Source: Burkholderiales bacterium
GTDB lineage: Bacteria; Pseudomonadota; Gammaproteobacteria; Burkholderiales; Burkholderiaceae_C
Direction of reading: 5' to 3'
DNA length: 64,000 nucleotides
NCBI GenBank assembly: GCA_016185015.1
Contig: JACPOI010000015.1
Location: forward strand, 177,964 to 241,963
In this document: positions 1 to 7,870 of the stretch, piece after piece
Position numbering within the stretch: the stretch's first letter is position 1
Layout of the letters: each line of letters starts with the position of its first letter
Position numbers and translations under genes: made by a program
The notes under the pieces: generated by a model
What the model was told of the DNA's origin: nothing
What the model saw: only the letters and a program-made list of their open reading frames with translations
Databases searched by the model: none

Positions 1-490
1 CCTCGTTGAGCGCGCGGATCGCGTCCACACTGCCGGTGAAACGCACGTCCAGGTGCAGTTGCTGCGTCTGCGCCGCGTGCGCGCGCAGCGCGCTCAGGGC
101 GTCGTCGTGACTGGCGTAGAGCGTGAGCACGTGCACCGAGTCATCGAAGGCCACCGCATAGGCGCGTTCCAGATCGGCGCGCAGCGCCTCGATCTGCGGT
201 GACAGGCGCGCCTGCGCCTGGCGCTCGGCCCACAGCAGCTTGGTGCCGAACTCGCTCAGGCGCGCGGACTGGCCTTTCTCCCAGATCAGCAGCTCGTTGC
301 CCAGCTCGTTTTCCCAGCGCTTGAGCTCGCCCCAGACGTGACGGTAGGACAGCGCCAGCTGGCGCGCCGCGCCGGAGATGGAGCCGGACTCCTGAACCGC
401 GTGCAACAGGTCCAGCAGCGGGTTGCGGATCAGGGCGGGCTGCTGCTGCGCCTGCGGGACGAATGTGTAGTGAAACTGCAACCTATGCAC
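1..490 (-). CDS. ModE-type HTH regulator with binding-protein-like domain (3' end outside window)
   Basis: The gene runs off the left edge, so only about 163 N-terminal codons are visible. After a short leader (HYTFVPQ), residues around 15-75 read as the ModE winged helix (LLDLLHAVQESGSISGAARQ, then YRHVWGELKRWE). The part that follows (VHVLTLYASHDDALSALRAH) begins a periplasmic-binding-protein-like effector domain. Proteins of this architecture often sit divergent from tungstate or molybdate transport genes and are thought to sense the oxyanion. The frame is open to a GTG at 490, with an in-frame stop just upstream; a TTG at 481 is an alternative start. It is divergent from tupB with a gap of about 70 bases that must contain both promoters. 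The family call is good; the ligand is inferred from the neighbours. Confidence 0.8.
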   Translation of the reverse strand, partial: MHRLQFHYTFVPQAQQQPALIRNPLLDLLHAVQESGSISGAARQLALSYRHVWGELKRWENELGNELLIWEKGQSARLSEFGTKLLWAERQAQARLSPQIEALRADLERAYAVAFDDSVHVLTLYASHDDALSALRAHAAQTQQLHLDVRFTGSVDAIRALNE

Positions 491-558
491 GATTGTTCAT
501 ATGGTGGGGTTTTGGAGCCATCCGTACGATACCCGAGAACCTTTTGTGCCCCGTCCAG

Positions 559-1302
559 ATGTCCACCTTCACCGAAAGCGCGTCCACCGCGCTGCAGCTC
601 ATCGCCTCCCTCGACCCCGTGCTGCTGGCCATCGTTGGCCGCTCGCTGGCCGTCAGCGCCACGGCCTGCGCCATCGCCTGCGTGCTCGGTGTGGTGCTGG
701 GCGCCTGGCTGGGCGTGGCGCGTTTTGCCGGGCGCGACGTCGTGCTCACCGGGCTCAACACGATGCTGGCCGTGCCCTCGGTGGTGGTGGGCCTGGTGGT
801 CTACCTGCTGCTTTCGCGCTCCGGTCCGCTGGGGCACCTGGGCTGGCTGTTCAACTTCGAGGCCATGGTGCTGGCCCAGGCCATCCTGGTGCTGCCCGTG
901 GCCACCGCGCTCACACGCCAGGTCATCGAGGACGCCGAGGTCCAGCACGGCGAGCAGCTGCGCTCGCTCGGTGCGGGCACGGCCTTGCGCGGCCTGCTGC
1001 TGGCCTGGGACGAACGCTACGCCTTGCTCACCATGCTCATGGCTTCCTTCGGCCGTGCCATCTCCGAAGTGGGCGCCGTGATGATCGTGGGCGGCAACAT
1101 CGACGGCTTCACCCGCGTCATGACCACCGCCATCGCCCTGGAGACCAGCAAGGGCGACCTGCCGCTGGCCCTGGCCCTGGGGCTGATCCTGCTGGGGGTG
1201 GTGCTGGCGCTCAACAGCCTGATCGCCCTGGTGCGCCGTTGGCGCGAGCGCCTTGAAGGCAGTGGTCGCGGCAGGGTGACCGGTGTGGAGGCGGCGGCAT
1301 GA
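559..1302 (+). CDS. tupB: Tungstate ABC transporter permease
   Basis: Inner-membrane permease of 247 aa for oxyanion import with TupC and TupA. It is strongly hydrophobic, with about five membrane segments and the permease coupling loop near GEQLRSLGAGTALRGLLLAW. The ATG at 559 was chosen because upstream codons in the same frame are uncharacteristic and run back into the divergent promoter region. It is the first gene of a five-gene operon and overlaps tupC by four bases (ATGA). Assignment to tungstate rather than molybdate rests on the TupA sequence and on the absence of a ModB/ModC-type pair. Confidence 0.9.
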   Translation: MSTFTESASTALQLIASLDPVLLAIVGRSLAVSATACAIACVLGVVLGAWLGVARFAGRDVVLTGLNTMLAVPSVVVGLVVYLLLSRSGPLGHLGWLFNFEAMVLAQAILVLPVATALTRQVIEDAEVQHGEQLRSLGAGTALRGLLLAWDERYALLTMLMASFGRAISEVGAVMIVGGNIDGFTRVMTTAIALETSKGDLPLALALGLILLGVVLALNSLIALVRRWRERLEGSGRGRVTGVEAAA

Positions 1303-2078
1303 GCGCCGTGCTGCCGACCCGTGGCACCACGCTGCACGACCTGGGCGACGCTGTCGAGCGTTCGGCCCGGCCCGTCTTCGAGCTGCAGTCCGCCGGCCTG
1401 GCCTTTGGCGCCCTGCAGGCCCTGCGCGGGCTGAACCTGAGCATCCAGCCCGGTGAGTCCGTGGCCCTGCTGGGCGCCAACGGCAGCGGCAAGAGCACCT
1501 TGCTGCGCCTGCTGCACGGCCTGCTAAGGCCTACCGCCGGTACCTGCCTGGCCGACCCGGGCCTGCGCCAGGCCATGCTGTTCCAGCGTCCCTTCATGCT
1601 GCGCACCACGGCGCAGAACAACGTGGCCCTGGCCCTGTGGCTGCGGTGCACGCCCTGGCGCGAGGCCCGCGTCCGCGCCTTGCCCGCGCTCGAACGCGTG
1701 GGCCTCTTGCCCCAGGCCGGCCAGCCGGCGCGCACGCTCTCCGGCGGCCAACAGCAGCGCATGGCGCTGGCGCGCGCCTGGGCCCTGCAGCCCGACGTGC
1801 TGCTGCTGGACGAACCCACGGCCAGCCTGGACCCGCACGCCAAGCGCGAGGTCGAGCAGCTCATCGCCGACGTCGCCGCCGGCGCGCAGGGCCGGCCTGT
1901 CACCGTCGTTTTCGCCAGTCACAACCTGGGCCAGGTCAAACGCCTGGCCACCCGCGTCATCTACCTGGAGGCGGGCCGTGTGCTGGCCGACCTGCCGGTG
2001 CAGGCGTTTTTCGACGCGACACGGCTGCAGGCCGTCTCGCCATCCGCAGCCTTGTTCGTCAAAGGAGAACTCGTATGA
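1299..2078 (+). CDS. tupC: Tungstate ABC transporter ATP-binding protein
   Basis: Cytoplasmic ATPase of 259 aa that energises the TupB channel. Walker A is GANGSGKST (residues 59-67), the ABC signature is LSGGQQQR (147-154), Walker B is VLLLDEP (167-173), and the switch histidine is in FASHN. There is no C-terminal TOBE oxyanion-sensing domain as found in ModC, consistent with the shorter TupC type. The first 25 residues look like a non-conserved extension, so an internal start is possible, but the ATG at 1299 overlaps the tupB stop (ATGA), which favours it. It overlaps tupA by four bases in the same way. Confidence 0.92.
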   Translation: MSAVLPTRGTTLHDLGDAVERSARPVFELQSAGLAFGALQALRGLNLSIQPGESVALLGANGSGKSTLLRLLHGLLRPTAGTCLADPGLRQAMLFQRPFMLRTTAQNNVALALWLRCTPWREARVRALPALERVGLLPQAGQPARTLSGGQQQRMALARAWALQPDVLLLDEPTASLDPHAKREVEQLIADVAAGAQGRPVTVVFASHNLGQVKRLATRVIYLEAGRVLADLPVQAFFDATRLQAVSPSAALFVKGELV

Positions 2079-2887
2079 ATGTTTTCAGATCCGCTGTCGT
2101 CAAGGCCGCGCTGGGTGCCACGCTGGCCGTCGCCGCGCTGGCGAGTTCGGCGCAGACCATCGTCATGTCGTCCACCACTTCCACCGAGCAGTCGGGCCTG
2201 TTCACCTACCTGCTGCCCGAGTTCAAGAAGGCCAGCGGCATCGACATCAAGGTGGTGGCCCTGGGCACCGGCCAGGCGCTGGACATGGCGCGCCGCGGCG
2301 ACGCCGACGTGGTGTTCGTGCATGACCAGGTGGCCGAGGAGAAGTTCGTCGCCGACGGTTTCGGCCTGCAGCGCCAGGCCGTCATGTACAACGACTTCGT
2401 GCTGATCGGCCCCAAGGCCGATCCGGTGGTTACCCGCGGCAAGGACATCGTGGCGGCCCTGAAGAAACTCGCCGCCGTCAATGCGGCCTTCATCTCGCGC
2501 GGTGACAAGAGCGGCACGCACGCCGCCGAGCTGCGCTTCTGGAAGATGGCCGGCCTGGAGGCCAAGGGCAGCGGCTACAAGGAATGCGGCTGCGGCATGG
2601 GCCCGGCGCTCAACATCGCCGCCTCCAGCGGCGCCTATGTCTTGGCCGACCGTGGCACCTGGCTCAACTTCAGGAACCGTGCCGACCTGGCCGTGCTGGT
2701 CGAGGGTGACAAGCGCCTCTTCAACCAGTACGGTGTGATGGTGGTCAACCCCGCCAAGCACCCGCAGGTCAAGTTGGCTGCGGCGCAGAAGTTTGTCGAC
2801 TGGATCGTCTCGCCCGCCGGCCAGAACGCCATCGCCGGCTACAAGATCGGCGGCGAACAACTCTTCTTCCCCAACGCCGGCCAGTAA
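2075..2887 (+). CDS. tupA: Tungstate-binding periplasmic protein
   Basis: Secreted binding protein of 270 aa with a signal peptide ending near ASSAQT. The mature protein opens with STTSTEQSGLFTYLLPEF, the TTS..SGL oxyanion-binding start typical of TupA. It also has the AYVLADRGTWL segment characteristic of the family. Family members usually show a G.GMG loop; here it is ECGCGMGPALN, with two cysteines. The start ATG overlaps the tupC stop and follows AAAGGAG. It probably supplies tungstate for the aldehyde oxidoreductase encoded at 39986-41833; that link is inferred. Confidence 0.93.
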   Translation: MNVFRSAVVKAALGATLAVAALASSAQTIVMSSTTSTEQSGLFTYLLPEFKKASGIDIKVVALGTGQALDMARRGDADVVFVHDQVAEEKFVADGFGLQRQAVMYNDFVLIGPKADPVVTRGKDIVAALKKLAAVNAAFISRGDKSGTHAAELRFWKMAGLEAKGSGYKECGCGMGPALNIAASSGAYVLADRGTWLNFRNRADLAVLVEGDKRLFNQYGVMVVNPAKHPQVKLAAAQKFVDWIVSPAGQNAIAGYKIGGEQLFFPNAGQ

Positions 2888-2902
2888 AGCGGGCCGTGCA
2901 CC

Positions 2903-3703
2903 GTGAAGCGTCTGCTCTTCCTGCTGGGCCTTGCGCTGGCGCTCACCAGCTGCGCCGTGACTGAACAGGCCGCCGCACCCTTGCCGGTCTACGCCGCCGG
3001 CAGCCTGCGCGAAGCGCTGAGTACCATCGCTGCCGACTACGAGGCGCGCAGCGACCAGAAGATCGCGCTGACCTTCGGCGCCTCGGGCCTGCTGCGCCAG
3101 CGCATCGAGCAAGGCGAGGGCGCGCAGGTCTTCGCCTCGGCCGACACCGAGCACCCACAGCGCCTGGCCACGCGCGGGGGCTGGGCGGCGCCACAGGTCT
3201 TCACGCGCAACAGCCTGTGCGCACTGACCGCGGCGCACATCAGCGCCACGCCCGACACGCTGCTGGCCACACTGCTGCGCACGGACGTGCGCGTGGGGAC
3301 TTCCACGCCGAAGGCCGATCCTTCGGGCGACTATGCCTGGGCCTTGTTCCGCAAGGCCGAGGCCTTGCGTGCCGGCAGCTACGTGGCGCTGGACGCCAAG
3401 GCGCTCAAGCTCACGGGCGGCGCCGATTCGCCCAAGCCGCCGGCCGGCCGCGGCACCTATGCCTGGGTCATGGACGAAGGCCAGGCCGACGTCTTCCTCA
3501 CCTACTGCACCAATGCCGTGGCCTCGCAACGCGAAGTGCCGCGCCTGAAGATCGTGCAGGTGCCGCCCGAGCTGCAGGTGGGTGCGGCCTACGGGCTCAC
3601 GTTACGCAGCGACGCGCCGGCAGCGGCGGGCCGCTTCGTGGCCTATCTGCTCTCCGAACCGGGCCAGGCCGTGCTGCAGCGTTACGGCTTCGGCCGGCCA
3701 TGA
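2903..3703 (+). CDS. ModA-like molybdate/oxyanion-binding lipoprotein
   Basis: A protein of 266 aa with a lipoprotein signal (lipobox LTSC, Cys17) followed by a ModA-type periplasmic fold: VYAAGSLREALSTIAADYE, FGASGLLRQRIEQGEGAQVFASAD and a late YVALDAKALKL segment. ModA members bind molybdate or tungstate. No ModB or ModC gene is adjacent, so either it uses TupB/TupC as a second receptor or it works as an accessory sensor. It lies 15 bases downstream of tupA and overlaps the next gene by four bases, so it is part of the tup operon. Family confident, ligand uncertain. Confidence 0.82.
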   Translation: MKRLLFLLGLALALTSCAVTEQAAAPLPVYAAGSLREALSTIAADYEARSDQKIALTFGASGLLRQRIEQGEGAQVFASADTEHPQRLATRGGWAAPQVFTRNSLCALTAAHISATPDTLLATLLRTDVRVGTSTPKADPSGDYAWALFRKAEALRAGSYVALDAKALKLTGGADSPKPPAGRGTYAWVMDEGQADVFLTYCTNAVASQREVPRLKIVQVPPELQVGAAYGLTLRSDAPAAAGRFVAYLLSEPGQAVLQRYGFGRP

Positions 3704-4200
3704 GAACCCTGCTGTTCCTGCTCTGTTGTTGGCTGGGTGTTGCGCAGGCCGCCGAACCCGTGCTGCTGCAGGTCGGCGGTATGGTGCAGCAGAAGCTCGT
3801 GCTCACCGCGCAGGACCTCAAGGCCCTGCCGCAGAAGGACTACACCGAGAAGCGCAGCGTCATCGTCGACGGCCGCGAAGTCACGCAGACGGTGCTGATG
3901 CGCGGCATTCCGCTGCGTGCGCTGCTCGACCAGGCCGGCCTGGCCCCGGATCGCCACTCGGTGCGGCGCGCCTATGTGCTGCTCTCGGCACAGGATGGTT
4001 ATCAGACAGTCTTTTCGTGGGGTGAGCTCTACAACACACGTATGGGCGACGACGTGCTGGTGCTGCTCAAGCATGGCGATGACGATCTGCTCGCGCGCGA
4101 CGGCTTTCCCTCCCTGCGGTCGCTGCAGGACGTGCGCCCCGGCCCGCGCCATGTGCGCTGGCTCACTTCCGTGGATGTGCTGCTGGCGCCCAGCCGCTGA
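3700..4200 (+). CDS. Small secreted molybdopterin-binding-domain-like protein
   Basis: A 166-aa protein with a clear signal peptide (LLFLLCCWLGVAQAAEP). The mature part resembles a stand-alone copy of the sulfite-oxidase/YedY molybdopterin-binding fold: an N-terminal LTAQDLKALPQ, then RGIPLRALLDQAGL, YVLLSAQDGYQTVFSWGEL, and a C-terminal VRWLTSVDVL. It is much shorter than the enzymes and lacks the invariant cofactor cysteine region, so it may be a non-catalytic periplasmic binding or chaperone protein. Its place at the end of the tup operon, overlapping the ModA-like gene, ties it to Mo/W metabolism. Its exact role is unknown. Confidence 0.75.
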   Translation: MRTLLFLLCCWLGVAQAAEPVLLQVGGMVQQKLVLTAQDLKALPQKDYTEKRSVIVDGREVTQTVLMRGIPLRALLDQAGLAPDRHSVRRAYVLLSAQDGYQTVFSWGELYNTRMGDDVLVLLKHGDDDLLARDGFPSLRSLQDVRPGPRHVRWLTSVDVLLAPSR

Positions 4201-4232
4201 AGCAGGGCCCAGGCTGCGCTGCCTGCCCTAAG

Positions 4233-4763
4233 ATGTGGCGGATGAAATTCAGGTGTTTCGGGGTCGTGCTGCTGCTGGGGGCCAGTCTTGCCAGTGCGCA
4301 GGAGATCGACCGCGCAGCCATGGTGGCTGCCCACAACAAGTGGCGCGCCCAGGTGGGCGTGGGCGAACTCAGCTATTCACTCAGCCTGGAGGCATCGGCC
4401 CAGGCCTGGGCGGACCAGCTCAAGCAGGCCCGGCAGTGCCGCATGCAGCACAGCAAGACCGAGGGGCGCTACGGCGAAAACCTCTACTGGTCCAGCGCTT
4501 TGCGCTGGTCGGACGGGCGACGCGAACAGGCTCAGGTCTTGCCGGACAAGGTGGTCGACAGCTGGGGCAGCGAGAAGCGCGACTACAACCACGAGAAGAA
4601 CAGCTGCAAGCCCGGCAAGATGTGCGGTCACTACACGCAGATGGTCTGGCAGACCAGCACCGAGGTTGGCTGTGCCAAGGCTGTCTGTGCCGACAGCCAG
4701 GATCAGGTCTGGGTGTGCCAGTACCAGCCCGCGGGCAACTGGGTAGGGCGCAAGCCTTATTAA
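4233..4763 (+). CDS. Secreted CAP (SCP/PR-1) family protein
   Basis: A 176-aa exported protein. After a signal peptide ending at LASAQ, the CAP domain covers almost the whole mature chain, with AAHNKWRAQVGVGELSYS, YGENLYWSS, the signature CGHYTQMVWQTSTEVGCAKA and a final VWVCQYQPAGNWVG. The cavity histidines (HNKWR and CGHYTQ) and glutamates are present. There are several cysteines likely to form disulfides in the periplasm or outside. Bacterial CAP proteins have no settled function. The start is either ATG 4233 or ATG 4242, which opens directly into the signal peptide. The stop abuts the opposite-strand LysR gene. Confidence 0.88.
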   Translation: MWRMKFRCFGVVLLLGASLASAQEIDRAAMVAAHNKWRAQVGVGELSYSLSLEASAQAWADQLKQARQCRMQHSKTEGRYGENLYWSSALRWSDGRREQAQVLPDKVVDSWGSEKRDYNHEKNSCKPGKMCGHYTQMVWQTSTEVGCAKAVCADSQDQVWVCQYQPAGNWVGRKPY

Positions 4764-5664
4764 TCCTGCCGGAACAACTCGTGGATTTGCTTGCGCAGCC
4801 AGGCGTGCGCCGGATCCTTCTGGAAGCGCTGGTGCCAGAACAGGTGCACGTCGATCACCGGTGATTTCATCGGGGTGTCCACGTAGCGCACCGCCCCATG
4901 CTGCACGAAGAACTCCGCCAGGTCGCGTGGCACGGTGGCGATCAGGTCCGAGGTCTCGACGATGGGCAGCAGGCTCATGAAGTGCGAGAGCTCCACACCA
5001 CACGCCGCTGGATGCCCTTGGCCTGCAGGAACTGCTCGATCACGTGTTCGCGCCCGTCGGGCTTGACCACCGCGTGCGAGGCCTTGAGGAACTGCGCCAG
5101 TGTGAGCTTGCCTTTGCCCAGCGGGTGCCCCCTGCGCAGCAGGCAGACATGCGAGCTGCGGATCAGGCGCTGCTGGTAGAAGCCCGCCTTCTGCAGGTCG
5201 GGGAAATAGCCGATGGCGAGTTCGGCCGCACCGGACTCCAGCGCCGAGGCCGCGGCATGGCGCGGCATGGCCAGGGTCTTGATATTGACCTGCGGCGCGT
5301 GTTCGGCCAGATGCGCCAGCAGGCGCGGCAGGAAGTTCATCTCGGCGATGTCCGGCGTCAGCAGGGTGTAGGCGCGCTGGCTGCTGGCCGGCTCGAAGGC
5401 CGAGGGCTGCAGGATCTCGGACTGGATGGTCAGCACGATGGGCCGGATCACCGTGCCCAGGCTCTCGGCGCGTGGTGTGGGGTTCATCAGGGCGCCGGCG
5501 CGCACGAACAGCGGGTCGTTGAAGAGCACGCGCAGCCGGGCCACTGCCGCGCTCATGGCGGGCTGGCTCAGGCCCAGGGCCTCGCCGGCGCGTGTCACGT
5601 TGCGATGCTGCAGCATGGCGTCGAACACCACCAGCAGGTTCAGGTCGACCGATCGTATATCCAT
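4760..5664 (-). pseudogene. LysR-family regulator interrupted by a frameshift
   Basis: The N-terminal 220 codons (from 5664) encode the LysR helix-turn-helix (LNLLVVFDAMLQHRNVTRAG, then LSQPAMSAAVARLR) and the first effector subdomain. This frame ends at a stop near 4975 in the sequence QRRVVWSSRTS. The missing C-terminal third continues one frame over, starting ELSHFMSLLPIVETSDL and ending at 4760. Restoring one base near 4993-4998 gives QRRVV-x-ELSHFMSLLP, a continuous protein of about 300 aa, the normal LysR length. It is divergent from the aromatic cluster and was probably its regulator. The change could be a real mutation or a sequencing error. Confidence 0.85.
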
Positions 5665-5670
5665 GCTGTG

Positions 5671-5692
5671 GATTCTATGTATTTATGGAATC
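5671..5692. promoter_or_regulatory. Candidate LysR operator
   Basis: An inverted repeat GATTC-N12-GAATC, with AT steps continuing inward on both sides, lies seven bases upstream of the LysR start and about 100 bases before the first downstream reading frame. Size and position fit an autoregulatory LysR-type site in the divergent promoter region. Confidence 0.4.
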
Positions 5693-5783
5693 GACTAGAT
5701 CAATGGTGGAGCTCTCCCTAGACTCGCCCCATCACTGAATTGATCCGCGTCAAGACGGACCCACCCACGAGGAGACCGACAAG

Positions 5784-5909
5784 GTGCAGACACTCACGCT
5801 CGCCCAGGCGCATTCCAAAAGCGCCGGCTACCTGCCCATGGGCATCGCCGTGCTGGACGCAGCCATCTGCATGGCCGGTGGGGTTCAGGCTGGCCTGGTC
5901 GCAGGCTGA
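5784..5909 (+). pseudogene. Short relic resembling the start of a GlcG/HbpS (DUF336) gene
   Basis: A 41-codon frame begins with GTG at 5784 behind a good ribosome site (ACGAGGAGACC). It reads QTLTLAQAHSKSAGYLPMGI followed by AVLDA, which resembles the first 30 or so residues of GlcG/HbpS-type heme-binding proteins, normally about 140 aa. The rest (AICMAGGVQAGLVAG) does not match, and the frame stops 11 bases before the amidohydrolase ATG. The simplest reading is an internal deletion of a former first gene of the cluster. A short leader peptide is the alternative. Confidence 0.4.
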
Positions 5910-5920
5910 GAAGGCAGCTT

Positions 5921-6952
5921 ATGCCCTGCAACTGCGGCGTGGACGTGCACGCCCACGTCATCCCCGGTGAATTCCCCGCCTACCTGGGCGGCGCCGCACC
6001 GGCCGGCTGGCCCTCCATGGCGCCGGCGCAGGACTGCCATCACCGCAGCGTGATGATCGATGGCAAGAACTACCGCACGGTGTCCGACAAGAGCTGGACC
6101 ACCTCGCGCCGCCTCGCCGACTTCGCCGACATGGGCCTGGAACTGCAGGTCATCTCGCCCATGCCCGAGCTGCTGTCCTACTGGCTGGCCCCGGCCGCCG
6201 GTGCGCAATTGGTGCGTTATCTCAACGAACAGATCGCCGGCATGGTGGCCGAGTCCGACGGGAAGCTGATTGGTTTGGGTGCCGTGCCCCTGCAGGACCT
6301 GGACCTGGCTCTCCGCGAACTGACTTACATCAAGACTTCGCTGGGGCTCAAGGGCGTGGAGATCGGCAGCAACATCAACGGCGTCGTCATGGGCGACCCG
6401 CGCTGGTTGCCCTTTTTCGAAGCCTGTGCCGAGCTGGATATGCCGGTCTTCGTGCACGCGCTGCGCCCGGCCGGCATGGACCGCCTGGTCGGCCCGCCGC
6501 CGCTGCAGCAGGTGCTGGCCTATCCCACCGACGTGGGCCTGGCTGCGGCCTCGGTGCTCACCGGCAACCTGCTGGCGCGTGTGCCTGGCCTGCGCCTGGC
6601 CTTCAGCCATGGTGGGGGCACGCTGGCCATGCTGCTGCCACGCCTGCAGCAGGCCATGAGCGTCTTCCCCGCGCTGAAAGACAGCGTGCTGAAGTCACCC
6701 GCCGAGCAGGCGCGCGAACTCTATTACGACACCCTGGTGTTCGATACACCCACGCTTCAGCATCTGGTGCGCACCTTCGGCGCCAGCCAGCTCATGGTGG
6801 GCACCGACTACCCCTTCAACTTCCACGATGCCCGCCCGCTGGAGCGCATCCGCGCCGCCGGTTTCGACGAGACCGTGGTCGAACAACTGGCCCAGGCCAA
6901 TGCCCGGCGTTTCCTGGGCCTGCCTCCCGAATCCAAAGGAACCTCCCCATGA
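5921..6952 (+). CDS. Amidohydrolase-2 family decarboxylase/hydrolase (ACMSD-like)
   Basis: A 343-aa TIM-barrel metallo-enzyme. Metal ligands are seen as DVHAHV (HxH, residues 7-12), a mid-chain His in PVFVHALRP, the FSHGGG histidine and the late Asp in MVGTDYPFNF. This layout is that of ACMSD and gamma-resorcylate decarboxylases, cytoplasmic non-oxidative decarboxylases acting on aromatic or ring-cleavage acids. The stop overlaps the next gene by four bases, so it is co-translated with the dioxygenase. The specific substrate cannot be read from sequence; a carboxylated ring-cleavage intermediate is likely from context. Confidence 0.85.
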   Translation: MPCNCGVDVHAHVIPGEFPAYLGGAAPAGWPSMAPAQDCHHRSVMIDGKNYRTVSDKSWTTSRRLADFADMGLELQVISPMPELLSYWLAPAAGAQLVRYLNEQIAGMVAESDGKLIGLGAVPLQDLDLALRELTYIKTSLGLKGVEIGSNINGVVMGDPRWLPFFEACAELDMPVFVHALRPAGMDRLVGPPPLQQVLAYPTDVGLAAASVLTGNLLARVPGLRLAFSHGGGTLAMLLPRLQQAMSVFPALKDSVLKSPAEQARELYYDTLVFDTPTLQHLVRTFGASQLMVGTDYPFNFHDARPLERIRAAGFDETVVEQLAQANARRFLGLPPESKGTSP

Positions 6953-7851
6953 CCCATGCCTCCTCCCGCGTGGCCGCCCTTCGCAGCGTGGCCCTGAACG
7001 TGCCCGACCTGCAGGAAGCCGAGAAGTTCTACACGCAGGTCTGGCACCTCAGCGTGGCCGCACGCACGGCCGACGCCCTCTACCTGCGCGGCACCGGCGC
7101 CGACCACCACCTGCTGGCCCTGCACCAGGCGCCGGGTGCGGCGCGCATCCGCAACGTCACGCTGCGCGCACGCAGCCGTGCAGCGCTGGACGAAGTGGCT
7201 CAGGCGGTAGTCGGCGCAGGCGGCCGTGTGCTTGAAGCGGCTTCGCCCGTGCAGGAGCCCAGCGGTGGCACGGCCGTGACCGTGGCCGATCCCGACGGCC
7301 GCATCTTCCGCCTCGTGCATGGTGACGCCTTGCATGCCGATGCGCATGAAACCGAGGACCGCCCCGTGCGCCTGGCCCACGCCGTGCTCAACAGTCACGA
7401 CGTGGAAGCCACGCGCGCCTTCATGGAGCAGGTCTTCGACTTCTCGCTCTCGGACCGTACCCGCATCATGGCCTTCATGCGCTGCGGCGACGACCACCAC
7501 AGCATCGCGCTGGGTGACACCGACAACGACGCGCTCAACCACATCGCCTTCCTCATGCCCGACCTGGAGTCCGTCATGCGCGGCGGTGGCCGCATGAGGG
7601 ACGCGGGCTTCGGCATCGAGTGGGGCCCGGGCCGCCACGGCCCCGGTGACAACGCCTTCAACTACTTCGTCGGCCCCTTCGACGTGGTCATCGAATACAC
7701 GGCCGAGGTCGAGCAGATCGACGACAGCTACCAGGCCGGCCAGCCCTCGGACTGGACGTGGCCGCCCGGCCGCGTTGACCAGTGGGGCATCTCCCAACCG
7801 CCCAGCGCACGCCTGAAGCAGGCGCAAAAGGCCATCGTTTTCATTTCCTGA
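6949..7851 (+). CDS. Two-domain VOC protein, extradiol dioxygenase type
   Basis: A 300-aa protein made of two vicinal-oxygen-chelate modules, the arrangement of type I extradiol ring-cleavage dioxygenases. Module 1 starts ALRSVALNVPDLQEAEKFYT; module 2 starts LAHAVLNSHDVEATRAFMEQ. Probable Fe(II) ligands are the His of LAHAVLNSH, a His in CGDDHHSIAL and the Glu of FDVVIEYTAE. It overlaps the amidohydrolase by ATGA and is followed by the FAA hydrolase, so it likely cleaves a catechol-like ring made by the hydroxylase at 8734. Substrate unknown. Confidence 0.82.
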   Translation: MTHASSRVAALRSVALNVPDLQEAEKFYTQVWHLSVAARTADALYLRGTGADHHLLALHQAPGAARIRNVTLRARSRAALDEVAQAVVGAGGRVLEAASPVQEPSGGTAVTVADPDGRIFRLVHGDALHADAHETEDRPVRLAHAVLNSHDVEATRAFMEQVFDFSLSDRTRIMAFMRCGDDHHSIALGDTDNDALNHIAFLMPDLESVMRGGGRMRDAGFGIEWGPGRHGPGDNAFNYFVGPFDVVIEYTAEVEQIDDSYQAGQPSDWTWPPGRVDQWGISQPPSARLKQAQKAIVFIS

Positions 7852-7870
7852 TTTTTAGCTAGGAGTTTTC

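Noticed and set aside
4203..4229. GC-rich hairpin after the tup operon as a terminator
   Set aside because: The stem has a two-base bulge and no T run; too weak to call.
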